From Typha latifolia (taxonomy: Eukaryota; Streptophyta; Magnoliopsida; Poales; Typhaceae): DNA of 64,000 nucleotides. The notes beneath the pieces were generated by a model that worked only from the letters and a program-made list of their open reading frames with translations, was not told where the DNA came from and ran no database searches. A program made the position numbers and the translations under genes. Location: NCBI GenBank assembly GCA_019914945.1, contig CM034102.1:2283501-2347500 (forward strand), written 5' to 3'. Below are positions 49,137-60,626 of this stretch, piece after piece. Numbering within the stretch: position 1 is the stretch's first letter; the number at the start of each line of letters is the position of its first letter.

Positions 49137-50458
49137 TTTTGCTTTTCAATAAACTTGAGATTGTTAGGTTCAGTTCAGTTTAAGCTTTCTTTGTGTAAAC
49201 ATTCTCACTGAAGGACAAATTCTTCGGCTGCATATTGAGCTAAGTTTGTGAGATGAGGTTTAACCGCTGAACCGGGTCTTTTGTCGGGGTCTTATTCAAT
49301 TTGAAAGCCTTGAACTTTTTACGTTGTTTCGTCTGTGTAGCATATGATAAGGTTGAATGTTTACGGTGACTTAAGATAATGGCTGGAATCGCAGATGTTA
49401 CCCGAGCTTAATAATTAGTTCTATATTCTTCTAAGAGGAGATATGATCAATCTTACCCTAATTCAGATGCTTCAGATGCTCGTGTCATGTGAGCATATCC
49501 TAGCCATTGAAGTCGTGGGCACCCAAAGATTCATGATAATATATGGTACTTGAAACAAAGCGAGCTCGAGCTATCTCCTCATTTTTTTCATTAAAAAGTA
49601 GCTCAGGTCTGGGGATTAAATAAGCAATGAATCTTTTATGATAAGAATATCTAACCTCTTTGTTAAAATCAAGAAAATTTGATAACTACACAGAAGAACA
49701 AAATTAGGCATTATCTCTTCAACTTCTTCAACTTCTCCAAATGTTGATGATCCTTATCTTAAACCTAATGCAATAAGAGTAACTTAAGTCATAGTATGAT
49801 GTATTTAAGTCATTATTATTTCTAGAGTGCTTGACATGCTTTTTTTCACACATAGTTTGCTTGGCCAGCTATATATTATCTTCGACATGTTTTTGACTTG
49901 CATGTCTCGCGAGTCGGATTGTTTTCTTGCGGAGCAGGAGTTCCTCATCATTAAACCTCAGAATATCATGGAGGAGGATATGAAGCAGGTATATGTTATA
50001 GTTCTTGAGGTCATATTCCTCTCTTTCTTTTGTAGGCATATGCACGAGTTTATATATTTATTTGTTGTCAAGCAAAACACATGATTCCTTTTTCTTTTTG
50101 TTGAAAATAATCATTCTGTACTTTTGCTTGTTTGATGAGAATGCAGGATGTCAGTTTTTGATCCTTTTCTTGGATTTGATTGAATACTAGTAAATAGTAA
50201 TTATTCTTGCCTTTAGTTCAAGAGAAATGTTCTAGAACAACATCAAGTGATAGATTTAGAATTTCTGTTCTTAAAGCTATGTAGTATTCCTCATGATTTG
50301 GCTCCTTAAATGCAGTCACCAAGCTCACACTGAAAAGTAATTCTGTGTGGAGAGATAGCCTTCATGGGTACATATTTCAACCTACAAATATTTTAAATTA
50401 ATTTAATGGTAAGAATGCTCAGTTAGTCCTCGATATATGTGCAGAACAAGTAAAGGAG

Positions 50459-52725
50459 ATGAAGCTAAGTGCCTCATCAAATAGCAATTCCATAGATGAA
50501 CTATCTCCTATGGTTGCTAATTCAAGCGTCAAAGAGCAAAGCACAAATCTCCTCTCTCACGCCACTTCTCCAATGATCTCTACAGACATCCCAAGTCCTA
50601 GATCAGAAGAGGAAATTGTTGAGGCCCTCAAGGATAGTAGCACCTTGGTGCCTAACAGAGGTAGATGTTTATATATCTAAACAGTTAAAAACTTGTTTGT
50701 AGTCTAACCTTCCCTATTTTCTCTTCTTTCATAAATCCAACAAGAGAAGTGGAGTAAATAACTTTTGTTGAGGATTGCTGGATTAATGAGAGAAAGTTGG
50801 AAAACTAAGTTAATGAGAACATTCAAACCGTCTTCTCGCCGTTGAAGCTATAGAGAAACACACCCAAGAATCAGCCTATATTGCTTTAATGTTCTCGTAC
50901 TCCAAACACTATTAGCCTAGTCACAACTGCTAAATGATCCACCTTTTTCATTCATAGTACAACCATTAATAATGAAACAAGTGATCTTCCTACTTACAAT
51001 AAGAATGAAACAACAATCTTCATGTATTGATCATATATTGGTTTGTTCTTGCTCGGCTCTAGCTTCGGAAATTAAAAATAAGGAGGTAATGTAAATATGT
51101 TCTTGTTACAACAGAATCTCTATGTGCAAATCCTGTGGAACTACAAGTTAATGAATCTTCAATTATTAGCAAAATTACACCTGAAGCTCCAACATCGAGA
51201 GGTTTGCGGCACACATAGAAATCGGGAAGATGCAACAAGCGCAAATGATAATACTAAAAGCGAAGCAACAAGAAGACACTTTGAAGAATTGACTCTGTTA
51301 CTTCAAGTGGTACCGATTCTTCTCATTTGAAGTTATTTTTCAGAAATATTAGTCATACTACTTCTTGTTCCATCTCTTATCCATCGTGTCAAAGTCCTAG
51401 AGGTAAAAAATGTGATCTTGATTAATATTTAAACAATACATGATTACTATTGCATTATTCTTACGAAGTTCAGCGAGGACATCATTGCGGAAGCGGTTAC
51501 TCCATCGGTGTCTAGAACACGAAAAGAAGCTATTGGATCCGATGTAACAGAGGAACTTGAAGAGCAAGATGCATCGATTCTGAGAAGACTCTTGTGATGA
51601 AGCCACTTTGAAAGGGACTCCAAAGAAGCGTCGTATAGTACTATAAATGGTAATATTCTCCCAGTTTGAAGATAATATTTAGATAATTAAGCTAAATTAC
51701 AGAATGATCTCTCACTATTCACTCTCTCAACTCATGAAAGATACAAAGATTGTAATTTTGCAAGGACAAGCGACATAGCTAACCCGCCCATTTGTATCAT
51801 CTCTACAGAATTAAAGCATATAGTTATTGGCATGGCTAACTGAATTCATAGTTAAAACATTAGATAATGCTTGATGCATTCCTCTTGCAGAGCAACAATG
51901 CGGACAATCGCTGCACTTGATAGGAGCTTCATCATTTGATATATCAAATATGGAAAATCCAACTCCTCGAGAGAAGATCATCTTGACGTACAAGATTAAC
52001 ATTTCAGCTCCGAAACGAGAAAAGAAAAATCACACGTAAGTGGAACTACATAAAAGTGATCATAAGTGATATTAAAGATGTCTTGAAAGAGAAACAAACT
52101 TACGTAGAGATAGCAGAAATAATAGAAGACAGCTTAGAAGAATTACAGCAATTTGGGCAAGACATTGATGCTTCAATGGAGGAATTAGTGTCCGTGCTAA
52201 AGAAACTTGTAGCAGAAATTAAGCATCAAAGCTCTTTGGATAAGCGAGATAGTTAAAAGTGAAATATCATCAAGATTGTCTACTGAGCTAACGGCCCTTT
52301 CGATTCCAATGCACAATATGAACAGATTGCTTATAATTGGAAGAACACTCTGGACATGCAAGAGAATATCTTTGGAGAAGGTTATAAAGAGACGTGGGGG
52401 TTATGACACAAAGATTTTAGAGCAGCAAAACAAGATTGCCAAGATTAAAGAAGAACTAGCCACTTTGCGAGAGAGGGAATTAGAAAGTATGGAGAAAAGG
52501 AGGAAAGATCTCGTGGAAGAGGAGGAGGAATGCAAGGAAGAAAGAAAATCAACAATCTTGGAGTTGGATAATACAGAAGAGAAACTCAATGCTATTACTG
52601 AAAAGATCGGTCAAATCAATGACTACTTGGTTCACTTAGATGAAACCATTGACCGACAGTTTGAGCTACAAGAGAAGGAGATGCTAGATATGGTGAAACA
52701 ATTGTTGGAGTTGGAAATATCTTAA
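50459..52725 (+). pseudogene. Coiled-coil family unit U2', heavily frame-broken as assembled
   Basis: Counterpart of U2. Exon 1 (50459-50660) is intact. The exon 2 region has the same missing acceptor and stop as U2. Exon 3 is about 51115-51309, with shifts near 51197 and 51293. The exon 4 acceptor cag has become cg near 51464, and further shifts follow to 51600. In the last exon (from about 51891) there are several more, near 51915, 52010, 52100, 52243, 52299, 52370 and 52465. Almost every change from U2 lies at CAG or CTG. The open frames 52056-52256 and 52276-52725 keep the coiled coil. The true state may be the same as U2. Confidence 0.6.
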
Positions 52726-54678
52726 CTTGATTCCTTCCTGGAATTTATTATAGAGAATGACTTCATTCTTAGAATAAAGAACTCTTTTCAAACCTTAAAC
52801 CTAAACAATCCTTTGTATTTACAAACTTTGTCAGATAAAAGATGTTTCCTTTAAGTATGATGATGTATATTACATGTGTTCAGTTCCAACAGTCTGTCCC
52901 TCTCCTGTTTCAACATAAAATCTTGGGGGTTTAGTGAATAAAATCCTGGAATAATACATGTGAGCCAAGTGAAAAAATCTCACTTTCTGTTTATATGGAC
53001 TCTGGGTTTTGTTTCATGTCTTGCTAAACTGTCACCTCATATTGGATAATGAGCTTATCCCAACAATAAGCGAACCTCAAAGAGTAGTGTTTCAAAAAAT
53101 TGCTGCAATCAATCACTAGAAAGTGCAGGTTATGTATGTATAGGTGAAGTGACAAAAGCCTTGAAATGATGTACTTTAGAACAGCAACTTGATGGAGATT
53201 CTTGGAAGCGTAGAACTAGGAACAAAAAAATGATGCAAGCAATCATCAGAAAGTGCACATGGAAGTTCCAGATTTTTTTATAGAAATTTAATATGATTGG
53301 GGTATAATGAACTAAGTACTCTTGGGATTGTTAGTTTCTGCTCAGTTTAAGCTTTCGTTATGTAAACATTCTCACCTGAAGGACAAATTCTTAGGCTGCA
53401 TATTGAGAAGATTGTTAAGTTTGTGAGATGAGGTTTAACTGCTGAACCAGGTCTTTTGTCAGGGTCAATTTCAACTTGAAAGCCTTGAACTTTTTATAGT
53501 GTTTCATCTCTGTTGCATATGATTAGGTTGAATGTCTATATCTGTATAAGGTAATGGCTGGAATCAGCAAATGTTACTTGAGCCTGATAATTAGCTATTT
53601 AGTTCTATATTCTTCTAAGAGGAGATATGATCAGTGAATGTGTCATGTAATGTACTTTTAATTTGTTTCCTGAAATATAACGTTCAGATGCTTGATATCA
53701 TCGTCTCATGTGAGCATATCCTAGCCATCCAAGTAGTGGGCACCCGATGATTCATGATAATATATTTCACTTGAAACAAAGCAGAATTCGAGCTGCCTTC
53801 TCCTTTTTCATTAAAACCATCTCGGGGCTGTGGACTGAATAAGCAATGAGGTCTTTTATGACAAGAATATCAATATCCTCTTTGTTAAAATCAAGAAAAT
53901 TTGATAATTACATAGAAGAACAAAATGAGGCACTATCACTTATTCTCTTCGACTACTTCAAATGCTAATGATCCTTATCTTAAACCTTATGTAAAGATAA
54001 GAGTGACTTGAATCATAAAATAATGCATATCTAAGTCATTTATTCTATTCTAGAGTGCTTGACATGCTTTTTGCAAATGTAGTTTGCTTAGCCAGCCATA
54101 CATCATCTTCGAAGTTTGCGAGTTGGATTGTTTTCTTGCAGAGCAAGAGTTCCTCATCCTTAAACCTCAGAATGTGATGGACGAGGATATGAAGCAGGTA
54201 TATGTTATTCTTGAGGTCATATTCCTCTCTTTCTTTTGTGGGTGGATGCATGTGTGTATATGATTATTTGTTGTCAAGCAAAAAAGCATGATTCCTTTTT
54301 CTCTTTATTGAGAATAACCATTCTGTACTTTTGCTTGTATGATGAGAATGCAGGATGTCAGTTTTTGATCCTTTTCTTGGATTTGTTTGAATGCTAGTAA
54401 ATAATAATGATTCTTGCCTTTAGTTCAAGAGAAATGTTTTAGAATAACATGAAGGTGATAGATTTAGAATTTCTCTTCTTAAAGCTATTTAGACTGTTCT
54501 TATATTCCTCATGGTGATATTGGCTCCTTAAATGCAGTTATCAAGCTTATGCGAGAGATAATTCTGTGTTGAGGGATAGCCTTAGGGTACATATTTCAAC
54601 CTACAAATATTTTAAATCAATTTAATGGTAAGAATGCTCAGTTAGTTCTCTTTTATATGTGCAGATCAAGTAAAGGAG

Positions 54679-56415
54679 ATGAAGCTAAGTGCCCCATCAG
54701 ATAGCAATTCCATAGAGGAACTATCTCCTAAGGTTGCTAATTCAAGTGCCAAAGAGCAAAGCACAGATGACCTCTCTCAAGCCACTCCTTCAATGAACTC
54801 TACATATATCCCAAGCCCCAGGTCAGAAGAGGATATCGTTGAGGCCCTCAAGGGGAGTAACATCTTGGTTCCTAAAAGAGGTAGATGTTCATATCTCTAC
54901 TCAAAGTTAAAAACTTGTTTGAAGCTTAACCTTTTCTAATTTTCTCTTCTTTCTAAGTCCAACAAGAGAGGTGGAATAAAGAACTTTTCTTGAGGATTCC
55001 TAGACTTGCGAGAGTTATTTCGAAAACCAAGTTAATGAGACTATTTAAACGATCTTCTGCTGTTGAAGGTGCAAAGAAACACACCCAAGAATCAGCCTCT
55101 ACTGCTTCAAGTGGTAATTCTTCTCTTGGTCCAAGCTCTATTAGCCATGTCAGTACTGCTGAATGATCCACTTTTTTTATTCATACAAGCACTGACAATG
55201 CAACAAGTGATCTTTTTCACAAGAAAAATAATACAAGTGATCTTCAGTATCTGACCATATATAGGTCAGTATGTGCTTCGGAATTTAAAAACATGGTAAT
55301 GTCAGTATGTTCTTGTTACAGAAGAAGATGAATCTTCAACGGTAAGCGGAACTCCACCAGAAGCTCTGGCATCAGAGGTTTGTAGCACAGATAGAGATCA
55401 GGAAAACACAACAATTGCAGATGAGGGAACTGAAAGCGAAGCTACAAGAAGACACACTGAAGAATTGATCTATGTTGCCTCAATCGGTAACCATTCTTAT
55501 CATTTGAAGTTATCGTTAGGCATATCATCTGAATTCATAGTTAAGGCATTAAGGTAATGTTGATACATTCCTCTTGTAGAAGCAGCAATGCAGATAATCG
55601 TTGCAGAGATGGAAAGTCCATCATTAGATATATCAAATATGCAAAATCCAACTCCTCCAAAGAAGATCATTTTGACTTGCAAGATGAAACTTTCACCTTC
55701 AGAAACTGAGAAAAGAAGACTCAGACGTAAGTGGAACTATATTAAAGTGATCATAAGTGATGTTCAAGAAGCCTTGAGAGAGAAACCTACTTCCATAGAG
55801 ACAACAGAAATAATAGAAGATAGCTTAGAAGAATTACAACAACTTGGGCAAGACATTGAAGCTTCAGTAGAGGAAATCGTGCCCATCCTAAAGAAACTTG
55901 CAGCAGAAATTAAGCTGCAAAACTCTTTGGATAAACGAGATACTAAAAAGAGCAATATCATCACAATTGTCTACTGAGCTGACATGTCTTTATGATTCCT
56001 ATGCACAATATGCACAGACTGCTCTCCGCAATGGAAGAACACCCTGGACATGAAGGAGAATATGCAAGATAATATATTGAAGCAACGTGAGTGTTACGAG
56101 AAAAAGATTTCAGATCAGCAAAACAAGATTGCGAAGATTAGAGAAGAATTAACCACTGCTGAAGAGGAGTTAGAAAGTATGGAGAAAAGGAGGAATGATC
56201 TCCTAGAAGAGGAGGAGGAATGCAAAGAAGAAACAACAACAACAATGTTGGAGTTGAAAAGTGCAGAAGAAAACCTTAATGTAATTAATGAGAAGGTCAG
56301 TCAAATCAAAGACTACTTGAATCAGTTAGATGAAATCATTGATCGAGAGTTTGAGCTACGAAAGAAGGAGATGCTAGATTTGGTGGAACAATTGTTGGAG
56401 TTGGAAATATCTTAA
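54679..56415 (+). CDS. Coiled-coil family unit U3' (two small shifts in the last exon)
   Basis: Exons 54679-54880, 54958-55113 and 55322-55486 are intact and join in frame; the last is 55580-56415. Exon 1 starts MKLSAPSDSNSIEELSP; exon 2 gives QQERWNKELFLRI; exon 3 starts EEDESSTVSGTPPEAL. The last exon has one extra base near 55936 (cgagat for cagat) and two near 56026, so the frame is wrong for about 30 codons and then recovers. U3 is clean at both places. Taking the good parts of both copies, the gene encodes about 451 residues. Function unknown; coiled-coil C-terminus as in the other units. Confidence 0.65.
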
Positions 56416-56948
56416 CTTGATTCCTTCCTGGAATTTATCACAGAGAATAACTTCAATCTTATAATAAAGAAATATTTTCAAGCGTTCAACATAAACAATC
56501 CTTTGTATTTACAAACTTCGTCAAATAAACGTTGTTTCCTTCAAATATGATGATGGATATTACATGTGTTTACTTTATTTGAGCATTTTCAAAGTGTTCT
56601 TTCCAATCTATTATGCCAATTGTTCTCACCTTTGTCAACCTTTTCTCGAATAAAGTGATAGTTAAATTCAATATGTTTTGTTGTCGCATGAAAAACCGGG
56701 TTAGACGACAGTATCATGCAACTTTGATTATGGCAATAAAATTTATTATGTTCGGGAGTGCTTGACATGCTTTTGTTCATCTTAAGCTCCACGGTTTGAT
56801 AACACAGTGTGCATTTAACTCAAGCAATGTGATGTGTGGCGAGTTGGATCGTTTTCTTGGAAGGAGTTCTTCGTCCTTAATCCTCAGAATGTGATTGAGG
56901 GGGGTAAGAAGCTAATCGTAATCTATATGTTGCAGTTCTTGTGGTCAT

Positions 56949-57773
56949 TTTGAAAATTTTATACTAAACCTAAACTAGAGGCAGGACCTTCCGCCAATAA
57001 TCAAAAGTATATAAATAATTTTAACTAAAAAGTAATATAATCACTCAAAATTTTTACGTGAAAAACCCTTTAAAATCAATAGTAAAAACGGCAAATTCTC
57101 TTCATGGATCAAAATTATTGCACTATAATCGTAGGTATAAAATATACTTACTATTCATCTCATCACTTGACACTCACGACTAATAATTAAAATTTGTTCT
57201 TGCTCGTTAAATCTCACGATAAGCTACTCCTCGTATAACAGTCACCAATTCTGATAAAACTCAGAGAGTTAAAAATCACACGGCTTAGTACTCCAACCAT
57301 ATGCTGATGTAGATGGATAGATGCAGAACATCTAAGATCTTCTTCAAGTTAGAGCCTTGGCGATGAAGTAAACCTTGGACAATAATAAATTCTTCCATTA
57401 TCTGTTTTGACTCATAGACTCTCTAATGGAAACCTCATTAAAATGGACTAGAAAATTCTAAAATCCCTCTCAAATCTTATAAATGCAACCTCAAAAGTTG
57501 CTAGAATTGCTCCGTGCACTTGAACACTTCTGGAAAAATATGCTCTCGTGCTAATTCATTCTACAATCATTAGAACATCGAAAATAGTATTATTCGTCCG
57601 TTTGAACACACAATTCTGATCATTAATACTGTTCATCCAGCACTATGAGTCCGCGCTATTTATCCCTTTATAAATTCCCTAACTTCTTATATCACGCTCA
57701 TACATAATAATCTAAATACATCAAATGTAATTTTTTTTTGGTATGCGAATTGCCAATACAAAAATCTAATAAT
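56949..57773. mobile_element. Second copy of the insertion upstream of U4', 825 bp
   Basis: The same element as at 44135-44965, differing mainly in the length of the T run near its right end and one A run. Carried along by the 12.8-kb duplication. Confidence 0.55.
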
Positions 57774-58269
57774 ATTCCTCCCTTTCTTTTGTAGGCATAT
57801 GCATGTGCGCACTTAGTTATTTGTCATCAAGCAAGAACGCATGATTCCTTTTCTTTTTGTTTGAGAATGCATGTTGTTCCAAAGCATTAGATCTGTTTGC
57901 TTGTATTATGAGAATGAAGTATGTCAGTTTTGGATCCTTTTCTTGGTGGATTTGTTAGAATGCTAGTAATGATTCTTTCCTTTGGTTCATGATAAATGCT
58001 TTGGAACAACATGAGAACGTGATAGATTAGGAATTTCTCTTCTTAAAGCTATTCAAACAGTTATTAGTATTTCTCACGCTGATGGTACTTGCCTCCTTAA
58101 ATGCATGCAGTCACCAGCCAACACTGAAAGATATTGCTGCGTGAAGAGATACAGACTTTCATAGGTACATTCTTCAACCTACAAAAGATTTCAAAACCAA
58201 TTCATGAATGGTAAGAATGCTCACTAATTAGTCCTCCGATGTATGTGCAGATCCAGTAAAAATTAGGAG

Positions 58270-59682
58270 ATGAAGCTAAGTGCCCCATTGAATTGTAATT
58301 CCTTAGAGAAACAATCTCCTCAAGATCAAAGCACAAATGTCCTCTCTCAAGCCAGTCCTCCATCAATCTCTACAGAAAGCAAAGCTACAGGAAGACACAC
58401 CACTGAAGAATTGATATCATCACTCACTTCAACTGGTAATCATTCTTATCATTTCAGAAACGTCAGTAACATAGGCATACTATCTACTTCCTGATCCATC
58501 TCTTACTCATGGTTGACAAGTCCTGGATATAGAAACCGCAATCTCGATTAAGATTTCGACAATAAGCTAATACTGTTGCATTAATTCTTCTTGCAGAAAT
58601 TCTTCAGGATATCATTGTGGAAGGAGATACTCCACCAACTGCAGAAGAGACTCGTCAGAATAAAGTCACCAAAAGGCACTCCAGAGAGCTGCACTATGCT
58701 ACTATAAGTGGTAATATTCTCTCAATTTGGAGCTAATTAATTTCTAGATGACCTCTCATTATTCACAGTTAAAACACTGGATAATATATGCTGATATATT
58801 CTTCGTGCAGGTGCACCAATGCAGACAATCGCTGCAGTGAAAGGAGTAGATAAGACTTGGTATATAAGCATACTTCCACTGGGAGCTCCACCAGTTGACA
58901 TATTAAACATCCCAACTCCAACTCCTCCAAAGAAGATCACTTTAACTTGCGAGATCAACAGTTCAGCTTCAGAAATTGAGAAAAGAAAATTCACACGTAA
59001 GTGGAACTACATTAAAGTGGTCATAAGCGATCTCAAAGAAGCCTTAAGAATGAAACCAACTTCATTAGACACAGGAAAAGTAATAGAAGACAGTCTTGAA
59101 GAATTACAGCAATTTGGGCAAGACATTGAAATTTCAATGGAGGAGTTAGTGCGCGTGCTAAATAAACTCGCAGCAGAAATTAAGCATCATAGCTCGCTGG
59201 ATAAAGAGATAGTAAAAAGAGAAATATCATCAAAATTGCATGTTGAGCTCACGTATCTTACCAATTCCTATTCACAATATTCAGAGAATGCTAAGAAATT
59301 GAAGAACACTCTGGTCATACAAGAGAATATACTAGAGAGAGTCGTAAAGAGACAAGAGGGCTATGACACAAATATTCTAGAACAGCAAAACAAGATTGCC
59401 AAGATTAAAGAAGAATTAGCCACTGCAGAAGAGGAGTTAGAAAATATGGAGAAAAAGAGGAGCGATCTCTTGGCAGAGGAGGAGGAGTGCAAAGAAGAAA
59501 CAAAATCAACAATCTCGAAGTTGAAGAGTGCTGAAGAGAACATCAATGCTATTAACGAGAAGATCAATCGAATGAACGACTGCTTGGCTCACTTAGATGA
59601 AGCCATTGACCGAGAGTTTGAGCTACGCAAGAAGGAGATGCTAGATTTGGTGGACCGATTGTTGGAGCTGGAAATATCTTAA
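58270..59682 (+). CDS. Coiled-coil protein, unit U4', intact short form
   Basis: Three exons (58270-58435, 58597-58710, 58811-59682) join in frame to 383 residues. The first exon is the exon 1/exon 3 fusion described for U4. Exon 2 here matches exon 4 of U1 (ILQDIIVEGDTPPTAEE). The last exon keeps VDKTWYISILPLGAPPVDIL before the Pro-rich TPTPPKKITLTC, RKWNYIKVVISDLKEAL and the coiled coil ending KKEMLDLVDRLLELEIS. The linker ahead of the coiled coil is longer than in U1 and U3. It is the cleanest evidence that the fused-exon form can be a real gene. Confidence 0.7.
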
Positions 59683-60626
59683 CTTGGTTCCTTCCAGGAA
59701 TAACTTTATTACAGAGAATAACTTCATTTCTCATAATGAAGAACCCTTTTTCAAGCCTTTCAACATAAAACAATCCTTTGTATTTACAAACTTGGTCAAA
59801 TAAATCAAAGATGTTTCCTTCAAGTATGATGATGGATATATTATAAGTGTTTTACTTTATGCCATAAGCCCAGTTCTCTCTTTGTCTTCGAGCTTTCATT
59901 CCTCCGTCAACCCCACCAATAGATAGAGAGAGACAAATGGGAATAACCGAATCACGTTGGCTGCTTCAAAGTCAACGTGATGCTAGCTCCTTGCACGTAG
60001 TTTGCTTGCCTGCTTTTGGGCTGCACGTTGGCTTCCTATCTCCCACTATAGCATTTATCGACAGCTCCAATTACCCACAAAAACATATAACGCGAGAGCA
60101 TGATTAGCGATGTGCGGCGAGTTGGATCGTTTTCCTTAAATCTCAGAATGTGATGGGGGAGAATATGAAGCAGTGTATCTGTTGCAGTTCTTGCAGGTTA
60201 TATTCCTATTGTGTGCGTTTACTTATTTGTCATCAAGCAAATAAACGCATTCCTTTTCTTTCTTTCTTTTTTCTTTTTATTAAGAATAACCATTGTGTTT
60301 GTTTTTGTCCCTCTTGGTGAATTTGTTAGATTGCTAGTAATGATTCTTTCCTTCGGTCCAAGAGAAATGTTTCCCGACAACATGAAGATGATAGATTAAA
60401 AAAATTTCTCTTCTTAAATCTGTTCAAATTGTTCTATTATTCTTCTTTTTCTCTCGCACTTATGGTGGCTCCTTCGATGCAGGCATCAAGATAACACTGA
60501 AAGATTATGCTGATTGTGTAGAGATAACCATTCATGGGTACATATTTCAACCTACAAAAATTTCAAAGCAATTTAATAGTGAAAACGCTCATGTAGTCAC
60601 ATATATTTGCAGATCAAGTAAAGCAA

